Below, piece after piece: positions 1-10,160 of a DNA stretch of 64,000 nucleotides (its first letter is position 1; every line of letters begins with the position of its first letter). The DNA is taken from positions 744,001 to 808,000 of the forward strand of contig JAALGY010000053.1 of assembly GCA_032358165.1 (NCBI GenBank), in the 5' to 3' direction. The position numbers and the translations under genes were made by a program. Under the pieces are notes generated by a model. The model was not told the origin of the DNA. It did no database searches and worked only from the letters and a program-made list of their open reading frames with translations. This DNA comes from Diplosphaera chodatii. Its lineage: Eukaryota; Chlorophyta; Trebouxiophyceae; Prasiolales; Stichococcaceae.

Positions 1-161
1 TGATTATGCTTTGCATACGAAATCTGCGGCGAGGAAGCCGCCATCACACTCGAGCGGAGTTATGGCACGCTGGCGCTGCACATGTGTTGTGCAGACTTCT
101 CATCGCGAAAGGCTGCTCATCAGGCTCCCTCTCTTGATCAAGGCATCAACGCCATGCACAG

Positions 162-2216
162 GTCAACCTCCAGGCGCTGACGCTGTATGGCACGGGGGTC
201 AACAAGCTGCCTTCTTCTGTGGGGCAGCTGACGAAGCTGACGAGCCTGACGAACTCATTTCTGGGCAAGCGCGAGGGAGCGTACCATCATCAGATTGCTC
301 GAACTCTCATCCCATCGGAGGCTGCAGGTGGATATGGCTGGTGCTGATGCTGCATCGTTGATACTAGCATTGCTGCAGGTGGATATGGCTGGTGCTGATG
401 CTGCATCGTTGATACTAGCATTGCTGCATGGGCTGCTCTAGCAAGAACCGTGACCCGTTCAAGTCCAATAACTGCCTCATGCCAACCCTGCCTCCTGCAG
501 GCATGACAGCGCTGCAGCGGCTATCATTGACCACAGTGGAGTGCCCAGCAAACCTGTCAGAGCTTTGCACACTGAGGAACCTCTCCATTGGCGACCTGTC
601 GCCCTGGGACCTGACAACTGCAGGGAAGCTGCAGGTAGGTACAAGGATGGCAGGGCCGGCACACGCGTATCGAAGGCCCTGAAAGCTGTGGCTATGCTGC
701 TCACTGGCAGGATTGCGCCAGTCTGACAATGGGGTCAATGTTGGTCTTGTTGCAATGATTCCCAACGGTCTCCCGCTAAGCTACGCCCGTCTGCTTGCCT
801 AGGCTGCGGTGGCAAAGATGCCTGGACTCCACTCTTTGCGGCTGCATCACTGCCGCTGCCCTTCCACGCTTCGTCACATGGCGGGCCTGCGTGACATCCT
901 CGCCAGCACGCCCCAGCTGATGGTGCGCTCACCGTCTGATGCGTATGCATGAATTGGGGCAATTGTCATTCTCTGTGCTATCAAACCCGAAGCCAGCATC
1001 TGCCGAATGTGGATGTAACATACCAAGTTGTGATGCCCCTCAATCTCTGTCGCTGATGTGACTGCTGGTCTGTTGCTTGTTGCACGAACCCACACACTGC
1101 TAACATGGCCCAGATTTTCGCAAGGTGAGTGACGCCTCCTGTGTGTCGTGGCATAGGACCTTCGCCTGGACCACAATCAGATGCATTTCCTGGAAACAGG
1201 CGCGCTGGGACCATATGTGACTGCCCTTTGCGAGCTGGACCTTGGTGGCAACTGCTTCGATGTCGTGAGTACATCACGCAGACCTCAGCATGATGTAAGC
1301 CAGAACATGTCTTCCGGCAAAGGGCCAATTGGTACACATATCGAGCAGGAAGCAAAAGGATGCCTTCGTTGCAGCAGACTGCCGGTCAGCTGCACTTCAC
1401 ACGATTCAAGCGCAGCCTGCAAGCCTTTGCATGCTGCTCCGCAGATACCGAAGGATCTGGAGCAGGCTGTGGGCTGCCGCACACTGACGCTCAGCCTCGT
1501 GCCCGGCACCATGCACAGGGAGTTTGACAGCCGGGCCGCGGCGCAGCGCAGCCCACTGCTGGCGATGTCGCAGCTGCGTGCGCTGCGGCTGGCACAGCCC
1601 AACTGGAAGGGCAGTGATGTGGAAGCTGTGCTGCACCTGCGCCAGGCGAGCCCTTTTTGCGACTCAAATATGCGACCATGCTGTCTTGAGTGTGTGCATG
1701 CAGCAGTTGACTCGTGGTCGTGTCGTATACCTTGGTGGGATGGTTAGCTGTGAAGGCTCATGCAGCACGATGCAAACAGTGACTTCACCAGCAATTGACT
1801 GCGCAAGCTGCAGCATGCTGCTTGCTGATGTCTATGGAGTGGAACGTCCACAGGCCTTCGACGCCCGGCGTTTGCCCCACGGGCAGCGTGTCGTCATGAC
1901 ATGCCCGCAGGACGCACCGCATGTGCCTTCGTCGCGAGATGGCCTGCCTCCATCCAAGTCCTCGGTGTGCGCGATGCACCACGCGGTGTTCCAGGGCCTG
2001 ACTTCTTTGACAACCAGCTAGACACCCATTTGAGCCGTAATGCTGATGCTGTGATGGCACAATGCTGCTGAGACAAGCAGCTTGCTCTTGCTGCAGGAGT
2101 CAGAGGATACTGACAGTGAGGAAGATGATGGGGATGCAAATGGATACGATGATGATGCCTACTCAGACTATGGGAGCGAGGAGCTAACGGATGGAGACGG
2201 CAACCCGCTATATTGA
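162..2216 (+). CDS. F-box/LRR protein, plus subfamily, copy 1 (5' end outside window)
   Basis: Only the last seven exons are inside the window: 162-327, 501-634, 803-922, 1157-1264, 1445-1645, 1854-1964 and 2097-2216 (stop TGA). They join in frame and match exons 8-14 of the complete copies at 5774-9674 and 13539-17472, several with identical lengths (134, 108 and 201 nt). The encoded segment is leucine-rich repeats, for example LPSSVGQLTKLTSLTN and DLRLDHNQM, then an acidic tail rich in Asp, Glu and Tyr. By analogy with the full copies, the missing N terminus should carry an F-box, making this a substrate receptor of an SCF ubiquitin ligase; that role is inferred. The intron after exon 12 starts with GC (at 1646), with no usable GT nearby. 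A 51-bp tandem duplication covers the donor of its first intron here. Confidence 0.75.
321..422. repeat. 51-bp tandem duplication across an exon/intron junction
   Basis: Positions 321-371 and 372-422 are two direct copies of the same 51-bp unit. Each starts with the last bases of an LRR exon (GCTGCAG) followed by the donor GTGGAT and intron sequence. Splicing from the second donor would add in-frame sequence with a TGA, so the first donor (328) is the productive one. Confidence 0.9.
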
Positions 2217-2542
2217 GATCGAGCCAAACTGCTGGGGCATCCTGAACGGCTGTGCACCTCGACATGGTCACAGGAAGCGCAGCAACTGGGCAACAGCTGT
2301 GTGCAAGTCAGGCGCCCGATTTGTCAGAGCATCATCACCGTCTGCTCTTCGGCAACTGCGTCCCTGCTGGTGGCTTCTGATTAGAAAGTATCAATATTTA
2401 CTGCAGCTGAGTCAGTACGAGGTTCGAAGCATTGTAGTTCCAAACGGGGTTTCAGCCTTCCTTCCATTTCCATACAACGTCATGCCGGTACCTCGATCGT
2501 CCCAGCAATACGACAGATTGAATGTTCTGCACTGCGCCCGCA
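2217..2542. other. Convergent intergenic spacer
   Basis: About 330 bases separate the stop of the plus-strand copy from the stop of the next minus-strand gene. It presumably holds both 3' untranslated regions. No gene, RNA or clear repeat was seen. Confidence 0.5.
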
Positions 2543-5298
2543 CTATATGTCTCCTTCATCATCGCTGCTCTCAGCCAGCAGAGCCCCGCCTTCCCAGTGC
2601 GCATGCATGTCCGGCTTAGCAGGACATACTATGATGGGGAATGGGTCGCCACAATCTGCACACACCTCCTGTGTACATTAAATGTGTTAGTGCTGCGACG
2701 GTGGTCATGCTTGCTCACCACGACAGCTTGGACTGCAATGGAGTGAGTAGTCACGCCAGGGCCGGTGCCGCAAGCAGGTACGCACATGTATGCACCGCTG
2801 CAGTGCCAGGAGTGCTTCCACATCCCCATGCTGCCATGTCGGCTGGTGCAGCACCAGTGTCTCCAGTACGGACATTTGCAGCACTGGGCAGGACAGTACT
2901 GGCTGTGTTCCGCCCTGCAGCGTGATTTGTCACACATCTGATGCCGGTTGTGCATGCCGAGCGCTGGCCGTGTGCACCCATACAAGTTGCTGCAACAGCA
3001 CACTCACGATAGCGTCAAGTTGTGTGCGATCGTGCAGTTACCTTCGTCAATGCGTCCCATGACTTCACGGTGAGCTGCAATATGCGGCAGTTCACAGCGT
3101 AGCGCAGGTCTTCTGGCAACCCCTCCTACATGACAAACGACTCGCTGGTTGTGCAGTCCCGAATCTGTCCGCCACATACATGCGTGCGCAACTCTCAAGG
3201 GCGAGGGCAGCCAGGTGGCGTGCACCTCCGCAAACGCCGAGCCCCTGAGGTTGAGCGACGTCAAGCGCTGGGCAGCGTGGCCTGCGCATGAGCAGCCCCG
3301 AGGTTGAGCTTCAGCAGGAGGGCTTCAGCGCATCTGTAAGCAGGTGAGCACATGCTGCATCACCTGACGAGGCTTACCAAGCACAGCCTGCGTCATGTTG
3401 TTATGATCCAATGCCAACGCCTGCACACACACAAGCACTGTCACTAGCAGGCCAGCATCACGATACAATGGCAATCATACCAAAAATAGCATCGAAGGAT
3501 GTGCTGGTTCCTGCTCAGTCAAGAGCTCTGAGTCTGTTTACAGGCCGCATTTGAGCCAAGCCTGCTGCACCTCTAGCTTGGGCAGCGCGAGCAGCAAGAC
3601 ATAGAGTCCCCTCCAGGTGTTTTGCAGCCCATAGCAGTGGTGAACGCGCAGGCTAGCAATGTTGGTCAGCACGGACAGTCCCTCAACCTGCAAAGCTACA
3701 CATGCTGCGCTTAGCAGTCAGTCAGCTCAGCGTGCTAATCACTCACATGGTGTGCCCTTGACTGTTCAACAGTCGCTAGCCAGTTGCACCACAATCTTTA
3801 GCAAAACCTGCCTGGCTGCCGACGTCTTGGGTCCAAGTCAGCCTGCCGATGCTGAGGCGGCTCAGCGACTGCAGGGCTGTCAGCTCCGCCGGCACGGCTT
3901 TGCTGCAGAAGCTCAGCCGCCGCAGGGACGAAGCCAGCTGCGCTGTTTCCAGTGGCAGCTGCAAAGGGTCCATACCATGATTGCGGCTGAGGTACACTGG
4001 CATGCGCAGCGTCTGCAGGGCCGTCAGCTGCCCCAAACTGGCGCTGACCTTGTCGACATATATGCCGCCCATGCAGAGCGTTGTCAGGGAGGTCAAACTG
4101 CGGGATAGTGAAGGGTCCTCCATCGGTTTAAAATGTGGAGCTGGACCCCATGCAGCTGAAGCGGAATTGTGTTTGTCGCTGTGGATGCAAAGGCCTTCAT
4201 ACGCATGCAGCCAACTGCACTGCCCACCAGCTGATGCAGTCGGGCAATATCATAGCGCGCGGGTGCTCATTGAGGTCAACCAGTTGGCAGCATTGAAGCT
4301 GGCTGCAGGCAGCCAGACCGATGGGCACGGCATCTTGCGCGGCTCTTGTAGAGCAGTATATTGCTGACACATCCCGCAGCTGCGGCAGGGCCTGCAGCGA
4401 ACGGTCGCGTGGATCTTCAGTAGAAAACATAGACTGCAGTGGTTCAAGAGTGCTTGCTGCAGGTGCGAATGTCCCAGCAAGGTTGCTGTCAAGCAGATGA
4501 AGGCATGCGCCACGAGAAATGACGAGGCAAAGCCGCGGACCTGCACACCTTGAAGAGCTCGCTAAGCTGTACGTAGCATTCGGCGTCCCTGTCGAGTTTG
4601 TCCAGGTGCAATGCTGTGCAGCTTGCCAGCAGCCGCAGCTGCGGCAGAATATTGGATGCAATTGAACATCCTTCAAAGCGGAGACTGCAGAGAGGGGAGC
4701 CTGCTGCAAGCATTCCCATGGCACTTCCAAAGAATGTCGCACAGAACGCCCGATGGTCGCCATTCCCCGGATTGTGGTCCCTGGACATCTGCAAGTGGGG
4801 ACGGCAGTCACACTGCAGGAGGTGCAGAAATCCTATCACGCCAAATGTCGTGCATGCCTGGCATGCAAAGACTACATGACAAGCCATGTCGCCCACCATG
4901 TATCCTCTGAAAGTAACTGACTCGATGCTCATACACCGTCGCCGCAACGATTTCAACAAGGTGGCGGTATCTTCCAATTGGCTGAGGGTATTGGTGAGCA
5001 CACACACCCTCCACACCTCGCTGTTGCCAGCCAGCACATCATTCCAACGGCTGCAGACCGACGCATACCGCGCGGGCTGCCTGCACAGCTGGTCCACAGA
5101 GTCGGTTGAGTGTCGACAGTGCACATGCATGCGTGAGGCGGCATATCTTGCACAATCATCGTCGCACCCGGTGAGGGCAAGCGTGCGCAGCAGCACTTCC
5201 GGGCTCAAGTCGGCTATCGTGGCGGGTTGCTGACTGGTGCTAACACCAGATGGCGATGCCAATGCATGTCGCTTCACCGCATTTTCCTGTTGCGGCAT
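2543..5298 (-). CDS. F-box/LRR protein, minus subfamily, copy 1
   Basis: Eleven exons give a 530-residue protein: 5168-5298, 4897-5080, 4549-4788, 4228-4433, 3812-4097, 3571-3687, 3378-3420, 3226-3281, 3042-3125, 2782-2914 and 2543-2655. The F-box lies near residues 27-70 (IADLSPEVLLRTLALTG, then YASVCSRWNDVLAG), split by a phase-2 intron. LRRs follow (LRRLSF, ALQSLSRLSI, ALALDHNNM), ending in AESSDDEGDI. F-box proteins of this layout dock on SKP1 and present substrates to SCF ubiquitin ligases; the substrate is unknown. The exon-5 donor is uncertain: either a GC donor at CAG or a GT donor 12 bases upstream keeps frame, and the same ambiguity exists in the paralogue at 10161-13068. The last intron is placed by frame (donor GTACCT). 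It is head to head with the plus-subfamily gene starting at 5774. Confidence 0.72.
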
Positions 5299-5773
5299 TG
5301 CTTCAACACTGCCACCACAGAAGGACTGAGGTCCGCTTCCTTAGTACTAGCAAGTTCCGATCACGGTGGTGCACTAGGCTAATCTTAAGCGGATACGCAT
5401 CAAGATCCACTGCCATGCCCAAGACGATGCAGCCGGGTCAGCTGGCAAAGCTCCGCAGGTGTTGAGTGTTGCTCTGGAGGCTCTGGAGGCTCGGAGTGCG
5501 GGATGTGGGCGCATGACTCCCAGCATGTCCCCTGCCGCAAAAGAGCATCTAGCAGGATGCAAACTGATGGCAGGCGTGCAGGTCAGCGACCATGTCAATG
5601 AGTCATGATGCATGATAGAGCACGTGCCCCTATTGCATGCCGGGTACTTGGAGTGGCAGTCAACGTGCTTGCCTGCAGACACCCCATGAGCAAACTGGCG
5701 AGTTGTGTGAGTTGACACAATTGCAACACGCGCCTGTGCAGGGATCAGTTATATTGCAAGCGCCCATCCCACG
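5299..5773. promoter_or_regulatory. Divergent intergenic region (candidate bidirectional promoter)
   Basis: 475 bases lie between the start codons of two divergently transcribed F-box/LRR genes. The second pair has an almost equal spacer (13069-13538, 470 bases). No TATA box was recognised; promoter function rests on position only. Confidence 0.45.
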
Positions 5774-6141
5774 ATGAAAGAACAAGGACACGGTGCCTCG
5801 CGGAAGGCTGTCAAGCAGGGCCCCATCCGCGTTGCCACCAGCAAAGTGCTCTCGCCGGCTGCGACCTTCGAATCGCTGCCCCTCGAGCTGCTGAGGAAGA
5901 TTTTTTCCTTGACTGGGCGGCCTGCTGCATATGCCACTGTGTGCAGGTGCAGATGTGATGCTTGCCAGGAATGGAATGCAGTGCGGCACATCAAAGGTCA
6001 AAGCTTGCTGCTTGTGTGGCCATGGCGCTCCTGCAAAACATGCAGTGCCATAGCACAGACAGTCAAGCTGCAACAGCACACGCCACACTGGAGTCCTGCT
6101 CTGCATACCATGCAGATCCTGGAACAAGATCCTGCATGACG

Positions 6142-6180
<39 letters not shown>

Positions 6181-9100
6181 GCGGCGGCGGCTTGTGGAAT
6201 CATGTGTGCTGATGTGCAGATTGAACCGCCTGCCTGTCGATCGATGCTGGCAACCTCTGCAAACCTGTGCACAGTCCTGCCGCACGGCCTTGCATCAGCC
6301 TCAGCTGCATGCTGCTGCAGGTTGATTTGTACTGTAGCACAAGGACCGCACCATACCTCCCACAGCACGGCGGCCAGCTGTGCGGATGGCTGCAGCAGCG
6401 AGCAAAGTCAGTCCGTAGCATAATCTTCCACCGCTTCACGGTGCGTCTGATGTGCTTGTACGAGACCAGCATGATGCACACACGCTTGACGGCCCGAGGT
6501 TGTGGTCAATATCCAGCACATCACACTATTTCATGTGGCAACCTTTCTGTCCTGTAGGACCATCAGGTCTTCATGAGCACAGCACTGGGGCTGCTGTCCT
6601 TTGCACCATTACGCAGGCTGGAGTCCGATGAATGCCGCGTCGAGGTTCGGGTGCGGAAGTTGTGACAACGAACCTCGGTCTGCCTGCCTTTGTTATCGTA
6701 AGCTTGAAAGTTGCCTGCACTTTCATCGACTGCATGACAGATCTGACGCCCACTTTCATCCCTGCTTGCAGTTGCTAGTCGTGATACAGGCAATGACTGG
6801 CATCACACATCTCCGCCTGGGAAGCCTGTGCAACGGGGGTGCTGACAGCACGGTGCAGTCAAACAGTCCATGTTAGGCGTAGCCTAGGCTGCATTGCAAG
6901 GCCTTCATGAGCATCTGTGACTTGCAACACCATCATATCTGAAGCCTTGACAGCACCATCACCAACCAGACGAAGGGCCACATATAGCAGAGTTTGCAAC
7001 CATGCCTCAAATGATACCACAGCCCATGCTGCAGGCTACTTCCATATTGAACACTACGGTCGCCAGCCTTCCAGTGTTGGAAGATCTCGAGGTGGGACAA
7101 GCGCCAGTGCTGGGACGAATGTGGTCCATGTACTGGTCCAATGTGAACATGCAGGCAACGGTGCATGCAAACTGCAGTTCGAGCCTTAGCTGCTGTAGGC
7201 AGCGCGTCCCTGCCGTGACTTGCACTGTATGCTGCTGGGAGCATACTGCACCTCGAAAGTCACATTGGTATGGCATGGCGCAGCTGCGATTTGTGAGAGG
7301 CTCCGATCATGGCGCCGCGTTCGACAAGTGGCCAAGTGCCATCGCTGCCAGCACCAACCTGACACGACTCACTGTTGAGCGTTTCAGGCTTCTGCCTGAG
7401 GACATTGGCAACCTCGTGAGTTGCAAATGCCACACCTTGCTTGTGGATTTGTGCAGCAGCAGTTGAGCGCGCTGAGAGCGTATTGGTGCAGATGCTGCGC
7501 ACACATGGCTTGCACATATCTGCGTCATTCCTGGAATGTCGTATCAGTGTCTCGTGGGTATGCGCAGGTGAACCTGCGTGCACTCAGAGTGTATGGCAAG
7601 GGGCTCAAGCTTCTGCCGTCCTCTGTTGGGCAGCTGACCAAGCTCACGAGCTTGACGGACTCGTATGCGAGCAGAGAATCTCGCGACCATGCATATCACT
7701 GCACGGTCATTCATCCAGAAGCTGCAGGTAGGTTTGCCTGTCGACTGCTGTTGCAAGACGCTGCTGACCTCGCTGTCGAAACCGTCGACACTGCAGACAG
7801 ATCACGAGCGGCGATGCTGAGCTGTGCACATGTTGTTGGCATTGCTCGTCTCCCACCTTTTGGTAGCGTCACACTCTGTGTCCATGTCGCAACATGCCAG
7901 CCTGCTCCACTGCAGGCATGGCAGCGCTACAGAGGGTGTCGTTGATCACGAGGGAGTGTCCCGCGAATCTGTCCGTGTGGACGGGACTGACAAGTCTCTC
8001 GATTGGCGACCTTACTCCTTGGCACCAGACGACTGCAAAACAGCTGGAGGTGGGTGGAGGGGTTGGCAAGACCCTACCAAGGCTTGACCGTATGAAGCCT
8101 TCGCACACTCCTGCTCATTTGCTGGCAGCCCAGCACGTTGCTCATGTGGCAAAGTGATCGGTCTGGTCCTGTCAGCAGTTCCTCTACAAACCCTGTCGAC
8201 ATTGTACTGTGAAACTCCGCATGGCCGCCTGCGCAGGCAGCCGTGGCTTCCATGCGGGCCTCTGTCGGCTGCGGCTGCATCACTGCAGTCCTGAGCCAGG
8301 CGGCATGGTTGGCCTGTGTGACATCCTTGCCAGTGTGCCCAACCTCACGGTGCGTGCATGCCTGTACATCTTGACTTGGAATGTTGCTGGGCTTGACGGT
8401 GACCTGTTGCTGACTGCACACAGCCCAGCAATGTTGACGAAGCCCAGCTTCCTCCCATCTACATGGAAAGTGACTCCTTTGACATGCCTCAGGCCCTTCG
8501 CCTGGACGGCAACAGCCTGCCATCACTGGAACCGGGTGATCTGGGACCATTCGCGTCCAAACTTCGAGTGCTGGACTTGGTCGGCTCCCATTTCAAGGCG
8601 GTGAGTGCCCGAGGCAACCAGCTCTGCGTGCTGCAAGGCCACACATGTCTGCATGCTGGCGCCTAGTGCTGAGGCTGTCGAGCTGGCAGGGCTGTGTTGC
8701 CGCCGATCCACAGCCCTGCACAGCGGATGAGCCACACACACACATGTGAACATGTACACATACATGTAGGTAAATTGATACAGCCACACATATGTCTACT
8801 GCACAGTACATGAGCCACATCTATGAACGTATATATGACATGGGCTGCGCATGCTCCTGCGAAGGTGCCAAGGGAGCTGGAGCGGGCATCGCAGTGCACC
8901 TTCCTGGCGATCAGCCTGCTGCCGGCGCGCGTGCGCAGGGAGTTCGGCAGCAGGGCCGCGCTGCTGGGCAGCCCGCTGCTGGCGATGCCCCAGCTGCGCG
9001 AGCTGCGGCTGGCGCAGGCTTCGTGGGCCTGCGAGGACATTGAGGCCATCCTCCAACTGCGCCAGGCAGGCGCTTCAGACCGCCCGACATGAATCACTTT

Positions 9101-9674
9101 CCAACAGTGATTTGACAAACCAGCAGTTTTAGTTAGTAGTACATAACTTGGTAGGCACCAATACTCTTGCATCCTGCTCATGTAGCCCGTGCACAGCAGC
9201 AGCGCTCCTGCCAAGATGATGCCAGCGACCCGTCACATTGGGAAGTACGGTGGTTGTACACATGCTGCAGGTGTTTGACGCGCGCCGTGCCCGCAATGGT
9301 CAGGCTGTTGTCATCAGGTGCCCGCGCATGAGGCGGGACGCCTCAATGTACGTGCACAGCAGGGTAGAGGATCTGCTCGAGGCCAGGCTGGAACGAGCCT
9401 TGCATCAGCCGGTGCGTCCAGAGTCTCATATTGCTGCCCCTGGCAGAGCTGTGCAACTGCAACGTGGCTGTCAGAGATTACTGAACAGCGCCATCGTGCA
9501 CGGTGTCAGTCCCTTCCTGTTCCGGTGCAGGTGCGGGCGTCAGACACTGACGATGAGAGCGATGATCACGACATTTACCCTGTCCAAGAAGCTGGGTTCG
9601 ATCCTTACGAGATGTACTTCAATGGATTTACATCCTCTTCAAGTAGTGACAACAGCATGGACATCATTGGCTAG
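5774..9674 (+). CDS. F-box/LRR protein, plus subfamily, copy 2
   Basis: Fourteen exons, about 580 residues: 5774-5946, 6116-6203, 6321-6440, 6558-6644, 6772-6852, 7035-7091, 7284-7415, 7568-7727, 7916-8053, 8237-8349, 8493-8600, 8865-9065, 9271-9411 and 9531-9674. The F-box begins FESLPLELLRKIFSLTG and continues ATVCR/SWNKIL over intron 1. Exon 2 carries 12 Ser (AGC) then 4 Gly codons inserted in the F-box; the paralogue at 13539 has 4 Ser there. LRRs follow, such as LPSSVGQLTKLTSLTD and ALRLDGNSL, then an acidic tail (ASDTDDESDDHDIY). Exon 10 has a 1-bp deletion relative to its paralogue; frame is kept only if the exon-9 donor moves 4 bases downstream. Intron 12 has a GC donor (9066). Probable SCF substrate receptor. 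It could be decaying if the compensating splice is not used. Confidence 0.72.
6143..6191 (+). repeat. (CAG)n/(CGG)n microsatellite in the F-box exon
   Basis: A run of AGC codons (12) followed by GGC codons (4) lies within exon 2 of the F-box gene at 5774-9674, between the codons for HDD and LWNH. It is read as poly-Ser then poly-Gly. Confidence 0.9.
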
Positions 9675-10160
9675 CCAATAGTATTGAGCTCGTACCGACC
9701 TCGAGACTGAGATCTGCTTCAACTCTGAAATGGCAGAGCAGCTGTGCCCGTCAGAATATCGATGATGACAGCTGTCAGCGCTGCAATAACGGCTGGAGCA
9801 CCCTGGGGAATAGGATGCGATCAGCTGGGTGCTGGGAGGCATGCGGTTAGCAGGGCTGCAAATACCCCGCGGTCATGTTGTGCGTCCGCGGTATGTATAT
9901 TGTGCCGTTGCATGATAAGAGCATTGCCATTTGGGGCAGCAGTTGCCCGTCGCGGAGCTTTGTGACTGTCAAAAGGACCGCTTGGCATTGGCGCACATGA
10001 CATGGCACCTTAATTGCGTGAATTGCCACCAACATGCCCAAGATCGCAATGATGGGAGCCTGGGTCCTATTTCTCCCTTCGACACAGCACTGGAAGGTCG
10101 ACAGTGGCCTGGAAAGCCTTGTGCATTCCACACAGTACAGAGTATGCCCAGCGTGCAGCT
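9675..10160. other. Convergent intergenic spacer
   Basis: 486 bases between two convergent F-box/LRR stop codons. Presumed 3' untranslated regions; nothing else recognised. Confidence 0.45.

Noticed and set aside
8728..8800. CA/TG-rich stretch resembling a microsatellite
   Set aside because: Imperfect and intronic; no clear repeat unit beyond a few bases.
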